From assembly GCF_029968035.1 (NCBI RefSeq), contig NZ_JASCIQ010000003.1, positions 62,001 to 126,000 of the forward strand: DNA of 64,000 nucleotides, read 5' to 3'. The stretch is from Streptomyces cavernicola. GTDB lineage: Bacteria; Actinomycetota; Actinomycetes; Streptomycetales; Streptomycetaceae. Both the position numbers and the translations under genes were made by a program. Shown in pieces: positions 35,384 through 43,923 of this stretch (positions are counted from its first letter, which is position 1; each line of letters opens with the position of its first letter). The notes below the pieces were generated by a model. The model worked only from the letters and a program-made list of their open reading frames with translations. It was not told the origin of the DNA and did not search any database.

Positions 35384-38300
35384 CTAGCCGGCCAGGCACT
35401 GCGCGCCGAGCAGCACCTTCAGGTCGCCGAAGAGCGCCGGGTCGGGCTGCACGCGGTGCCGGTCGAGTCGGAGGACCGTGGTCTTGCGGGCGCCGACCAG
35501 CTTGATGCGGACCTCGGAGTTGCCCTTGTGGTGGCTGAGCACCTCGCCGAGGCGGCTGACCATGGGCGGCGTGACCTTGACCGTCGGGATGGTGATCAGG
35601 ACCGGGGCGTTGGTGCCGGCGTTGGAGAGGTCGGGGACCTGCATCTCCATGGCGACCAGACGCGGCACGTCCTCCCGCTTGTCGAGGCGGCCCTTGACGA
35701 ACACCACGGCGTCCTCGACGAGTTGGGTCGACACCAGCTGGTACGTCGCCGGGAAGAACATGCACTCGATGGAGCCCGCGAGGTCCTCGACGGTGGCGAT
35801 CGCCCAGGCGTTGCCCTGCTTGGTCATCTTGCGCTGGAGGCCGGAGATGATGCCGCCGATGGTGACGACCGAGCCGTCCGAGAAGTCGCCGCCGGTGAGC
35901 TGGCCGATGCCCGCGTCCGCCTTGTCGGAGAGCACGTGCTCCAGGCCGAACAGCGGGTGGTCCGAGACATAGAGCCCGAGCATCTCCCGCTCCTGGGCGA
36001 GGAGATACGTCTTGTCCCACTCGTCCTCGGAGAACTCGACGTCGAGCCCGAAGCCCGGCTCGTCGCCGCCGGACTCGTCGCCCATGCCGCCGAAGAGGTC
36101 GAACTGGCCCTCGGCCTCCTTGCGCTTGACCGCGACGACGTTGTCGATCATCGGCTCGTACTGCGCGGTGAGGCCCTTGCGGGTGTGCTTCATGGTGTCG
36201 AACGCGCCCGCCTTGATGAGCGATTCGGTGGTGCGCTTGTTGCAGGCGGTGGCCTCGACCTTGTCCAGGTAGTCGGGGAAGGAGGTGAACTTCCCCTTGG
36301 CCTTGCGGGAGCGGACGATCGACTCGACGACGTTCGTGCCGACGTTACGGACCGCCTCCAGGCCGAAGAGGATCACGTCGTCGCCCTGGGCCGCGAAGTT
36401 GTGCACCGACTCGTTGACGTTCGGCGGGAGCACCTTGATGCCCATGCGGCGGCACTCGTTGAGGTAGACCGCCGACTTGTCCTTGTCGTCCTTCACCGAG
36501 GTGAGCAGCGCCGCCATGTACTCGGCGGGGTGGTTCGCCTTGAGGTACGCCGTCCAGTAGGTGACCAGGCCGTACGCGGAGGAGTGGGCCTTGTTGAACG
36601 CGTATCCGGCGAAGGGGACCAGGACGTCCCAGAGGGCCTGGATGGCCTCGTCGGAGAAGCCCTTCTTGCGGGCGCCCGCCTGGAAGAGGACGAAGTTCTT
36701 CTCCAGCTCCTCGGGCTTCTTCTTACCCATCACGCGGCGGAGCACATCGGCCTCGCCGAGCGAGTAGCCCGCGATGATCTGGGCGGCCTTCTGCACCTGC
36801 TCCTGGTACACGATCAGGCCGTAGGTGAGACCCAGGGTCTCCTTCAGCGGCTCTTCGAGCTCCGGGTGGATCGGGGTGATCTCCTGGCGGCCGTTCTTCC
36901 GCTCCGCGTAGTTGATGTGCGAGTTCATGCCCATCGGGCCCGGCCGGTACAGGGCCGAGACGGCGGAAATGTCCTCGAAGTTGTCGGGCTGCATCTGGCG
37001 GAGCAGCGAGCGCATCGGGCCGCCGTCGAACTGGAAGACGCCGAGGGTGTCACCGCGGCAGAGGAGTTCGAAGGTCTTCGGGTCGTCGAGCGGGAGGTTG
37101 AGCATCTCCAGGTCGATGCCCTTGTCGGCCCGCACCATCTTGACGGCGTCGTCCATGATGGTGAGGTTGCGCAGGCCCAGGAAGTCCATCTTGAGCAGGC
37201 CGAGCGACTCGCACTGCGGGTAGTCCCACTGCGTGATCGTCACGCCGTCGGTGTGCCGGGTCCACAGCGGGGCGTGGTCGACGATGGGCTCGCTGGACAT
37301 GATCACGCCGGCCGCGTGCACACCCATCTGCCGGACCAGGCCCTCGACGCCCTTCGCGGTGTCGATGACCTTCTTCACGTCCGGCTCGTTCTCGTACATC
37401 CCCCGGATCTCGCCCGCCTCGCTGTAGCGCGGGTGCTTGGGGTCGGTGATGCCGGAGAGGTCGATGCCCTTGCCGAGGACGTCGGCGGGCATGGCCTTGG
37501 TGAGGCGGTCGCCCATCGCGTACGGATAGCCGAGCACGCGCGCGGAGTCCTTGATGGCGTTCTTCGCCTTGATCTTGCCGTACGTGCCGATCATGGCGAC
37601 CTTGTCGGAGCCGTACTTCTCCGTCACGTACCTGATCACCTCGACGCGCCTGCGCTCGTCGAAGTCGATGTCGACATCGGGCATGGAGATGCGCTCGGGG
37701 TTCAGGAACCGCTCGAAGATCAGGCCGTGCGTGATCGGGTCGAGGTCGGTGATGCCCATCGCGTACGCCACGATCGAGCCGGCCGCGGAGCCTCGGCCGG
37801 GGCCGACCGCGATGCCCTGGCTCTTGGCCCACATGATGAAGTCGGCGACGACGAGGAAGTACCCGGGGAAGCCCATCGAGATGATGGTGTCCATCTCGTA
37901 CTCGGCCTGCTTCTGGCGGTCGTCCGGGACGCCGTCCGGGTACCGGCGGGCCATGCCGCGGCGGACTTCCTCCTGGAACCAGGTGACCTCGGTGAAGCCG
38001 TCCGGGATCTCGAACTTCGGCATGAGGTCGCGCTTCTCGAACATGCCGGTGGTGTCGATCTGCTCGGCCACCAGGAGCGTGTTGCGGCAGCCCTCCTGCC
38101 AGGCGTCCGACGAGTCGATCGCGTACATCTCGTCGGTCGTCTTCAGGTAGTAGCCCGTGCCGTCGAAGCGGAAGCGGTCCGGGTCGGAGAGGTTCTTGCC
38201 GGTCTGGATGCAGAGCAGGGCGTCGTGGGCCGTCGACTCGTGCGCGTACGTGTAGTGCGAGTCGTTGGTGACCAGGGGCGGGATGCCGAGCTTCTTGCCG

Positions 38301-38935
38301 ATCTCCAGGAGGCCGTCGCGGACCCGGCGCTCGATCTCGATGCCGTGGTCCATCAGCTCCAGGAAGTACCGGTCCTTGCCGAAGATGTCCTGGTACTCGG
38401 AGGCGGCCTTCAGGGCCTCGTCGAACTGGCCGAGGCGCAGCCGGGTCTGGAGCTCGCCGGAGGGGCAGCCGGTGGAGGCGATCAGGCCCTCCGACCACTG
38501 GGCGATCGTCTCCTTGTCCATGCGCGGCCACTTCTGCAGCCAGCCCTCCGCGTACGCGTCCGAGGAGAGCTTGAAGAGGTTGTGCAGTCCCGTGCTGCTG
38601 GCCGCCCAGATCGTCTTGTGCGTGTAACCACCCGAACCGGATACGTCGTCCCGCTTCTGGTGCGGCTGGCCCCACTGGATCTTCCGCTTGTTGCGCCGGG
38701 ACTCGGGGGCGACGTACGCCTCGATGCCGATGATCGGCGTCACACCGGCCTTCTTCGCGCTGTGGAAGAAGTCATACGCACCGTGGAGGTTGCCGTGGTC
38801 CGTCATCGCGACATGGGTCATGCCCATCTCGTTGCAGGCGTTGAACATGTCCTTCAGCCGCGCCGCGCCGTCGAGCAGCGAGTACTGGGTGTGGACGTGC
38901 AGGTGCGTGAAGGGCGGCCTGGACGAGGCGGTCAC
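35384..38935 (-). CDS. dnaE: DNA polymerase III alpha subunit
   Basis: 1183 aa replicative polymerase of the DnaE1 type. The PHP domain opens with FTHLHVHTQYSLLDGAARL and TDHGNLHGAYDFF. The palm carries GRGSAAGSIVAYAMGITDLDP and MPDVDIDFDERRR with the catalytic aspartates, and AFNKAHSSAYGLVTYWTAYLKA is conserved. The C-terminal OB-fold (VTIGGIISGLQRKMTKQG) binds single-stranded DNA. The GTG at 38935 has GGAGG about ten bases upstream. It stands alone on its strand. Confidence 0.97.
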   Translation of the reverse strand: MTASSRPPFTHLHVHTQYSLLDGAARLKDMFNACNEMGMTHVAMTDHGNLHGAYDFFHSAKKAGVTPIIGIEAYVAPESRRNKRKIQWGQPHQKRDDVSGSGGYTHKTIWAASSTGLHNLFKLSSDAYAEGWLQKWPRMDKETIAQWSEGLIASTGCPSGELQTRLRLGQFDEALKAASEYQDIFGKDRYFLELMDHGIEIERRVRDGLLEIGKKLGIPPLVTNDSHYTYAHESTAHDALLCIQTGKNLSDPDRFRFDGTGYYLKTTDEMYAIDSSDAWQEGCRNTLLVAEQIDTTGMFEKRDLMPKFEIPDGFTEVTWFQEEVRRGMARRYPDGVPDDRQKQAEYEMDTIISMGFPGYFLVVADFIMWAKSQGIAVGPGRGSAAGSIVAYAMGITDLDPITHGLIFERFLNPERISMPDVDIDFDERRRVEVIRYVTEKYGSDKVAMIGTYGKIKAKNAIKDSARVLGYPYAMGDRLTKAMPADVLGKGIDLSGITDPKHPRYSEAGEIRGMYENEPDVKKVIDTAKGVEGLVRQMGVHAAGVIMSSEPIVDHAPLWTRHTDGVTITQWDYPQCESLGLLKMDFLGLRNLTIMDDAVKMVRADKGIDLEMLNLPLDDPKTFELLCRGDTLGVFQFDGGPMRSLLRQMQPDNFEDISAVSALYRPGPMGMNSHINYAERKNGRQEITPIHPELEEPLKETLGLTYGLIVYQEQVQKAAQIIAGYSLGEADVLRRVMGKKKPEELEKNFVLFQAGARKKGFSDEAIQALWDVLVPFAGYAFNKAHSSAYGLVTYWTAYLKANHPAEYMAALLTSVKDDKDKSAVYLNECRRMGIKVLPPNVNESVHNFAAQGDDVILFGLEAVRNVGTNVVESIVRSRKAKGKFTSFPDYLDKVEATACNKRTTESLIKAGAFDTMKHTRKGLTAQYEPMIDNVVAVKRKEAEGQFDLFGGMGDESGGDEPGFGLDVEFSEDEWDKTYLLAQEREMLGLYVSDHPLFGLEHVLSDKADAGIGQLTGGDFSDGSVVTIGGIISGLQRKMTKQGNAWAIATVEDLAGSIECMFFPATYQLVSTQLVEDAVVFVKGRLDKREDVPRLVAMEMQVPDLSNAGTNAPVLITIPTVKVTPPMVSRLGEVLSHHKGNSEVRIKLVGARKTTVLRLDRHRVQPDPALFGDLKVLLGAQCLAG

Positions 38936-39096
38936 GGTGGAAGACCTCCGGAAGAACTCACGGCGACGAAAGTGGGGGACAGCGTCGAAGTCTACGTCCG
39001 GGGACTGACAGCCCGCGGGCACTCGCGGGTAGCTTCGTGCGTTGGAAGAGGACGGAACACCTGTCCCAAATGTCATGCACCAGGAGGCACCCAGCG

Positions 39097-40455
39097 ATGT
39101 CGGTCCCCGAGCTCAGCGCCGAGCAGCGCGGCGAGCAGATTCTCGCCGTCTTCGACACCGCGTTCGGCGAGCTCCTCGCCGCCGACCCGGCCGCCTTCCG
39201 CGTGAAGTTCCGGAAGATGGCGGCCAGTGCCTTCGCCTTCTACCGCGGCACGGCCTGCCTCTTCTACCACGACCTGGAGCGCGAGCAGTCCGACGCCGCG
39301 GAGGGGGACATAGCGGGCCCGTACCTCGACGAGCGCACGAGCAGGGTGTGGATCCACGGCGACCTGCACGCCGAGAACTTCGGCACGTACATGGACGCGC
39401 AGGGCCGCCTGATCTTCAACGTCAACGACTTCGACGAGGCGTACGTCGGCCCCTTCACCTGGGACCTGAAGCGGTTCGCCGCCTCCGTCGCCCTGATCGG
39501 GTACTCCAAGGCGCTGAGCGACGAGCAGATCTCCGACCTGGTGCGTACGTACGCGGACGCGTACCGCGAGCGGATCCACGCTCTGGCGGCCGGCGCCAAG
39601 GAGGGTGAGGTGCCGCCCTTCACCCTGGACACGGCGGACGGCCCGCTCCTGGGCGCACTGCGCTCGGCCCGCTCCCTGACCCGGTTCGGGCTCCTGGAGT
39701 CGATGACGGAGATCCGGGAGTTCGAGCGCCGATTCGCCGCGGGCGACGGCGCGATAGAGCTGGACGCCGCGACGCGGTACAAGGTCCTGGCCGCCTTCGA
39801 CGGGTACCTGGAGACGCTGCCCGAGTCGTCCCTGTCCCGCCCGGACTCGTACCGCGTGAAGGACGTGGTGGGGCGGCGCGGGATCGGGATCGGCTCGGCG
39901 GGGCTGCCCTCGTACAACATCCTTCTGGAGGGCAACTCCGACGCCCTGGAGAACGATGTCGTGATCTACATGAAGCAGGCGCAGACCCCGGCGGTCTCGC
40001 GGCACGTCACGGACCCGGCGGTGCGCGGGTACTTCCAGCACGAGGGCCATCGCACGGTGATCTCGCAGCGCGCGCTGCAGGCGCACGCCGACCCGTGGCT
40101 GGGCTGGACGGAGCTGGACGGCTCGGGCCAGCTGGTCGCCGAGGTGTCGCCGTACGCGGTGGACCTGGACTGGTCGGACATCGACGACCTGGACGAGATC
40201 GCCGCCGTCGTCGCCGACCTGGGCCGGGCCACGGCCACGATGCACGCGGCGGCGGACGACGAGAGCGGGCACTCGGAGCTCGTGCCGTTCTCCACGGAGC
40301 GGGCGATCGACGCGGCGCTGGCCGCGGACGCCGACGACGGGGAGGGCTTCGCCGGTCTCCTCGTGGAGTTCGCGCACGCGTACGGGGCGCGGGCCCGGAG
40401 GGACCACCAGATCTTCGTGGACCTGTTCCGCAACGGCCGGATCCCGGGTCTGTAG
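39097..40455 (+). CDS. DUF2252 family protein
   Basis: 452 aa. The family resembles aminoglycoside/protein-kinase-fold phosphotransferases. Diagnostic segments are FYRGTACLFYHDL, VWIHGDLHAENFGTYMD (HGDLHxxN, like a kinase catalytic loop), NVNDFDEAYVGPFTWDLKR (DFD, metal ligand) and KDVVGRRGIGIGSAGLPSY. ATG 39097 has GGAGG ten bases upstream; the longer frame to 39037 has none. Substrate and function are unknown. The gene is divergent from dnaE across a 161-bp spacer. Confidence 0.88.
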   Translation: MSVPELSAEQRGEQILAVFDTAFGELLAADPAAFRVKFRKMAASAFAFYRGTACLFYHDLEREQSDAAEGDIAGPYLDERTSRVWIHGDLHAENFGTYMDAQGRLIFNVNDFDEAYVGPFTWDLKRFAASVALIGYSKALSDEQISDLVRTYADAYRERIHALAAGAKEGEVPPFTLDTADGPLLGALRSARSLTRFGLLESMTEIREFERRFAAGDGAIELDAATRYKVLAAFDGYLETLPESSLSRPDSYRVKDVVGRRGIGIGSAGLPSYNILLEGNSDALENDVVIYMKQAQTPAVSRHVTDPAVRGYFQHEGHRTVISQRALQAHADPWLGWTELDGSGQLVAEVSPYAVDLDWSDIDDLDEIAAVVADLGRATATMHAAADDESGHSELVPFSTERAIDAALAADADDGEGFAGLLVEFAHAYGARARRDHQIFVDLFRNGRIPGL

Positions 40456-40536
40456 CCCTGCAGGGACCGGGCCGGGGCGTTCACAGGAAACCTTGAAGGG
40501 GGGGGCTTACACCGAGGCATGGCAGACTTTCGCGCC

Positions 40537-41226
40537 ATGGACATATCCGGGTCGCAGCTTCGCGCGGCGCGGGCAGCGCTCTTCACGGCGGTCGTCGTGA
40601 CGCTGTCCGTCGCCTCGCACGTGCTGCTGTCCCGGGTCCCGCTGCCGCTGACCACGGTCGCGGCGGTGGGCTCGGTCGTGTTCGCCCTGGCCTATCTGCT
40701 CGCCGGCCGCGAGCGCGGCTTCTGGCGGATCGCCGCGCTCCTGGTGCCCCTGGAGCTGGCCGCGGACACGGTGTTCACGGCCGGCCAGCATGTCTGTTAC
40801 GGCGAGGCGGGCGGCCCGGTGGCCGGCCCGCTGCGTTCCTTCGGCCTCGACGTCCTCTGTGCCGGTGACGGGGTCGGCGCCGCTCTCGTGCGGGCCGCGG
40901 GCGGCGGGCACCGCCCGGCCGCCGATCTGCTCTCCTCCGCCGATCCGGCCGCGGCCTGGCTGCTGCTCGCCGCGCACGTCGGCGTGGGCCTCGTCGCCGC
41001 GGCCTGGCTGCGGCGCGGCGAGAGCGCCCTGGCGCAACTGCTGCGCGCGGCCGCCCAGTTGGCGTTCCGGCCGCTGCTCGTCGCGGTCGCCACCGTCTCC
41101 GTACGGATCGAACGGGTGCGGCGTGCTCCGCTGCCCGGTCGGAAAACCCGCACCACGCGCGCGTGGCTCGTCGCGCACTCCGTGAGCCGGCGTGGACCGC
41201 CGTGCCAGGCCCCGCACTTCGCCTGA
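40537..41226 (+). CDS. Streptomyces integral membrane protein of unknown function
   Basis: 229 aa from ATG 40537; the ATG at 40519 is an alternative. A CAGACT box eight bases before 40537 suggests a leaderless start. Three hydrophobic segments lie in the first ~90 residues, with a fourth around AAWLLLAAHVGVGLVAAAWL. Two cysteines in the loops (QHVCYGEAGG and DVLCAGDG) could face outside. A basic tail of about 60 residues follows. It sits 52 bp upstream of a DsbA-like gene on the same strand, which makes a redox link possible but unproven. Confidence 0.65.
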   Translation: MDISGSQLRAARAALFTAVVVTLSVASHVLLSRVPLPLTTVAAVGSVVFALAYLLAGRERGFWRIAALLVPLELAADTVFTAGQHVCYGEAGGPVAGPLRSFGLDVLCAGDGVGAALVRAAGGGHRPAADLLSSADPAAAWLLLAAHVGVGLVAAAWLRRGESALAQLLRAAAQLAFRPLLVAVATVSVRIERVRRAPLPGRKTRTTRAWLVAHSVSRRGPPCQAPHFA

Positions 41227-41278
41227 GCACGACCACCCCACACCACGTCGCGTACGACGTCACACACGGAGATGAATC

Positions 41279-42100
41279 ATGAGCAAGCGCAACACCCAGG
41301 CGGCGAAGACGGCGGCCCGCGAGCGGCTGCGGGCCGAGCGGGAGCGGCAGGCCAAGAAGGAGAAGGCCCGCCGGCAGATCATCGTCGCCGCGAGCATCGT
41401 CGGCGTCCTGGCCGTCGCGGGCGGCATCGGCTACGCGGTCATGCAGGCGAGCAAGCCGTCCGGCTGGGAGGCCGCCGCGAAGGCGAAGGTGGTCGCGCCC
41501 GCCAACACCTCGGGCAAGAACGGCACGACGGTCGTCATCGGCGAGGACAGCGCCAAGAAGACCCTGGAGATGTACGAGGACCCGCGCTGCCCGATCTGCG
41601 CCACGTTCGAGCAGGGCGTCGGCGAGACCATCGCGAAGGACGTCGAGGACGGCAAGTACAAGGTGCAGTTCTTCGGCGCCTCGTTCATCGACAACGCCAC
41701 GGCGGGCGAGGGCTCCAAGAACGCCCTGAGCGCCCTCGGCGCCGCCCTGAACGTGAGCGGTGAGGCCTTCCTCGACTACAAGTCCGCGCTCTACTCGGCG
41801 AAGAACCACCCCGAGGAGAACGACGACAAGTTCAAGGACGACTCCGCCCTGATCGAGATCGCGAACGAGGTCCCGGAGCTCAAGGACAACAAGAAGTTCC
41901 AGAAGGCGGTCGAGGACGGCACCTACGACAAGTGGGCGCTCGAGATGTCGGCCGCGTTCGACAAGAGCGGTGTCCAGGGCACGCCGACCCTGAAGATGGA
42001 CGGCAAGAAGCTGGAGGCGGAGTTCCCCGACGGTCAGAAGGGCACGCCGATGACGGCCGAGCAGTTCACGAAGACCATCGACGCGGCCCTCAAGGGCTGA
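41279..42100 (+). CDS. membrane-anchored DsbA-like thioredoxin-fold protein
   Basis: 273 aa. The design equals that of the 9368-10144 protein: basic N-terminus (KTAARERLRAERERQAKKEKARR), one membrane segment (about 29-50), then an exported thioredoxin fold. The redox motif is C-P-I-C in YEDPRCPICATF and the cis-Pro loop is GVQGTPTLKMDG. The domain is Lys/Asp/Glu-rich, which is unusual for this genome and consistent with a secreted soluble domain. The 3' end lies in a tandem repeat and a strong terminator follows. Confidence 0.87.
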   Translation: MSKRNTQAAKTAARERLRAERERQAKKEKARRQIIVAASIVGVLAVAGGIGYAVMQASKPSGWEAAAKAKVVAPANTSGKNGTTVVIGEDSAKKTLEMYEDPRCPICATFEQGVGETIAKDVEDGKYKVQFFGASFIDNATAGEGSKNALSALGAALNVSGEAFLDYKSALYSAKNHPEENDDKFKDDSALIEIANEVPELKDNKKFQKAVEDGTYDKWALEMSAAFDKSGVQGTPTLKMDGKKLEAEFPDGQKGTPMTAEQFTKTIDAALKG

Positions 42101-42152
42101 TCGCGCACCTTCAAGGCCTGATCGGGCACTTCAAAGTCTGATCGCGCGCCTT
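42091..42152 (+). repeat. three imperfect ~20-bp tandem copies of a gene end
   Basis: Unit 1 (42091-42111) contains the last codons and stop of the DsbA-like gene. Units 2 (42112-42131) and 3 (42132-42152) repeat it with two to four changes each, following the pattern caagg-ctgatcg-gcacctt. It looks like duplication of the 3' end of the gene between the stop codon and the terminator. Confidence 0.75.
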
Positions 42153-42165
42153 CGGGTACGGCGCA

Positions 42166-42204
42166 CAAAGAGCGGGCGAACTTTCGGAGTTCGCCCGCTC
42201 TTTG
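42166..42204. terminator. perfect 17-bp stem terminator
   Basis: Arms 42166-42182 and 42188-42204 are exact complements around the loop TTCGG, a very stable tetraloop-like turn. It ends the transcript of the DsbA-like gene and isolates the leaderless phoD-like gene. Confidence 0.9.
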
Positions 42205-42218
42205 CTCATACCGGTCAG

Positions 42219-42224
42219 TAATCT
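42219..42224 (+). promoter_or_regulatory. -10 box of a probable leaderless promoter for the PhoD gene
   Basis: TAATCT ends eight bases before the GTG at 42233 and no ribosome-binding site intervenes. I did not find a PhoP box by eye. Confidence 0.5.
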
Positions 42225-42232
42225 GACCGCTC

Positions 42233-43918
42233 GTGACCAGTAGACTCCCCCGCCAGACCCCCGCCCCCGCCGCCTCGACTCCGGGCCGCCGCACGGTCGT
42301 CAAGGCCGCCGCCCTCGGCGCCGTCGTCGTCCCGCTCGCCGCCGCCCCGCTCGCCCACGCCGCCGAGAACGGCCCCGCCTTCCTGCACGGCGTCGCGTCC
42401 GGCGACCCGCTGCCCGACGGCGTACTGCTGTGGACGCGCGTGACCCCGACCGCCGAGGCCGTGCCCGGCTCGGGCAAGGGGCCCGACACGGCCGTGCGTT
42501 GGGAGATATCCGAGGACCGGGACTTCAGCCGGATCACGGCCGGTGGAATCACCACCGCGCGTGCGGCCTCCGACCACACCGTGAAGGCCGATGTAAGGGG
42601 CCTGCGCCCTGCGACCGACTATTACTTCCGGTTCACTGCGGGCAGTTCGGACTCCCCCGGCGGCACCGTCGTCTCCCCCGTCGGCCGCACCCGCACCACG
42701 CCGGCCCACGAGGCGACCGCCCCCAACGTCCGCTTCGGCGTGGTCTCCTGCGCGAACTGGGAGGCCGGCTGGTTCTCCGCGTACCGCCATCTCGCCGACC
42801 GGCCCGACCTGGACGCGATCCTGCACCTCGGGGACTACCTCTACGAGTACGAGTCCGGCGGCTACCCCGTCAGCGAGGAGGTGCTCCGCGAGCACGCGCC
42901 GCTGCACGAGATCGTCTCGCTCGCCGACTACCGCACCCGGCACGGCAAGTACAAGACGGACGCCTACCTCCAGGCCCTGCACGCCCGCCACCCCGTCATC
43001 GCGATCTGGGACGACCACGAGTTCGCCAACGACACCTGGTCGGGCGGCGCCGAGAACCACACCCCGGACACCGAGGGCGACTGGTCCGCACGCCAAGCCG
43101 CCGCCAAGCAGGCCTACTTCGAGTGGATGCCGGTCCGCCCCGCCACCGAGGGCACCGTCTACCGCCGCATCCGCTACGGCAACCTCGCCGACCTGCACCT
43201 GCTCGACCTGCGCTCGTTCCGCTCCCAGCAGACGACGGTCGGCAGCGGCGACGTGGACGACCCGGAGCGCACCCTCACCGGCCGTGCCCAGCTCGACTGG
43301 CTCAAGCAGGGCCTGGCCGGCTCGCAGGCGCAGTGGAAGCTGGTCGGCACCTCGGTGATGATCTCGCCGGTGGCCTTCGGCTCCGTACCGGCCCATCTCC
43401 TCGGCCCGCTCGCGGAGTTGCTCGGGCTGCCGAAGGAGGGGCTCGCGATCAACGTCGACCAGTGGGACGGCTACACCGACGACCGCAGGGAACTCCTCGC
43501 CCACCTCACCGACCTGGGCATCCGCGACACCGTGTTCCTCACCGGCGACATCCACATGGCCTGGGCCAACGACGTGCCCGTGAAGGCCGCCACGTACCCG
43601 CTGTCGCAGAGCGCCGCCACCGAGTTCGTCGTCACCTCGGTGACCTCGGACAACCTGGACGACATCCTGAAGGTCGCCCCGCAGACCCTGTCCCTCGTCG
43701 CGGCCGGCGCGATCAAGGCCGCCAACCGGCATGTGAAGTGGGTCGACATGGACTCGCACGGCTACGGCGTCCTGGACGTCACCGCCGAGCGCTCGCAGAT
43801 GGATTACTACGCGCTGTCCGACAAGGCCGACCCGAACGCCACCTCGGCCTGGATCCGCTCGTACCGGACGCTTTCGGGCACGCAGCGAGTGGAGCGCGCG
43901 GACCAGCCCGTACGCTGA
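42233..43918 (+). CDS. phoD: PhoD family alkaline phosphatase, Tat-secreted
   Basis: 561 aa. The N-terminus has a twin-arginine signal ([20 protein letters not shown], Arg pair at 19-20) with a likely cleavage after AHA near residue 43. The PhoD N-terminal domain begins [22 protein letters not shown]. The metallophosphatase core includes [26 protein letters not shown] and [10 protein letters not shown], whose Asp, His and Tyr residues bind Ca/Fe. It releases phosphate from mono- and diesters outside the cell. The kinase gene follows five bases later. Confidence 0.92.
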   Translation: MTSRLPRQTPAPAASTPGRRTVVKAAALGAVVVPLAAAPLAHAAENGPAFLHGVASGDPLPDGVLLWTRVTPTAEAVPGSGKGPDTAVRWEISEDRDFSRITAGGITTARAASDHTVKADVRGLRPATDYYFRFTAGSSDSPGGTVVSPVGRTRTTPAHEATAPNVRFGVVSCANWEAGWFSAYRHLADRPDLDAILHLGDYLYEYESGGYPVSEEVLREHAPLHEIVSLADYRTRHGKYKTDAYLQALHARHPVIAIWDDHEFANDTWSGGAENHTPDTEGDWSARQAAAKQAYFEWMPVRPATEGTVYRRIRYGNLADLHLLDLRSFRSQQTTVGSGDVDDPERTLTGRAQLDWLKQGLAGSQAQWKLVGTSVMISPVAFGSVPAHLLGPLAELLGLPKEGLAINVDQWDGYTDDRRELLAHLTDLGIRDTVFLTGDIHMAWANDVPVKAATYPLSQSAATEFVVTSVTSDNLDDILKVAPQTLSLVAAGAIKAANRHVKWVDMDSHGYGVLDVTAERSQMDYYALSDKADPNATSAWIRSYRTLSGTQRVERADQPVR

Positions 43919-43923
43919 CCCGC

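Noticed and set aside
35456..39205. 1249-codon open frame antisense to dnaE
   Set aside because: It mirrors dnaE codon for codon on the other strand. The composition is typical of GC-driven antisense frames, and the sense frame has all polymerase motifs.
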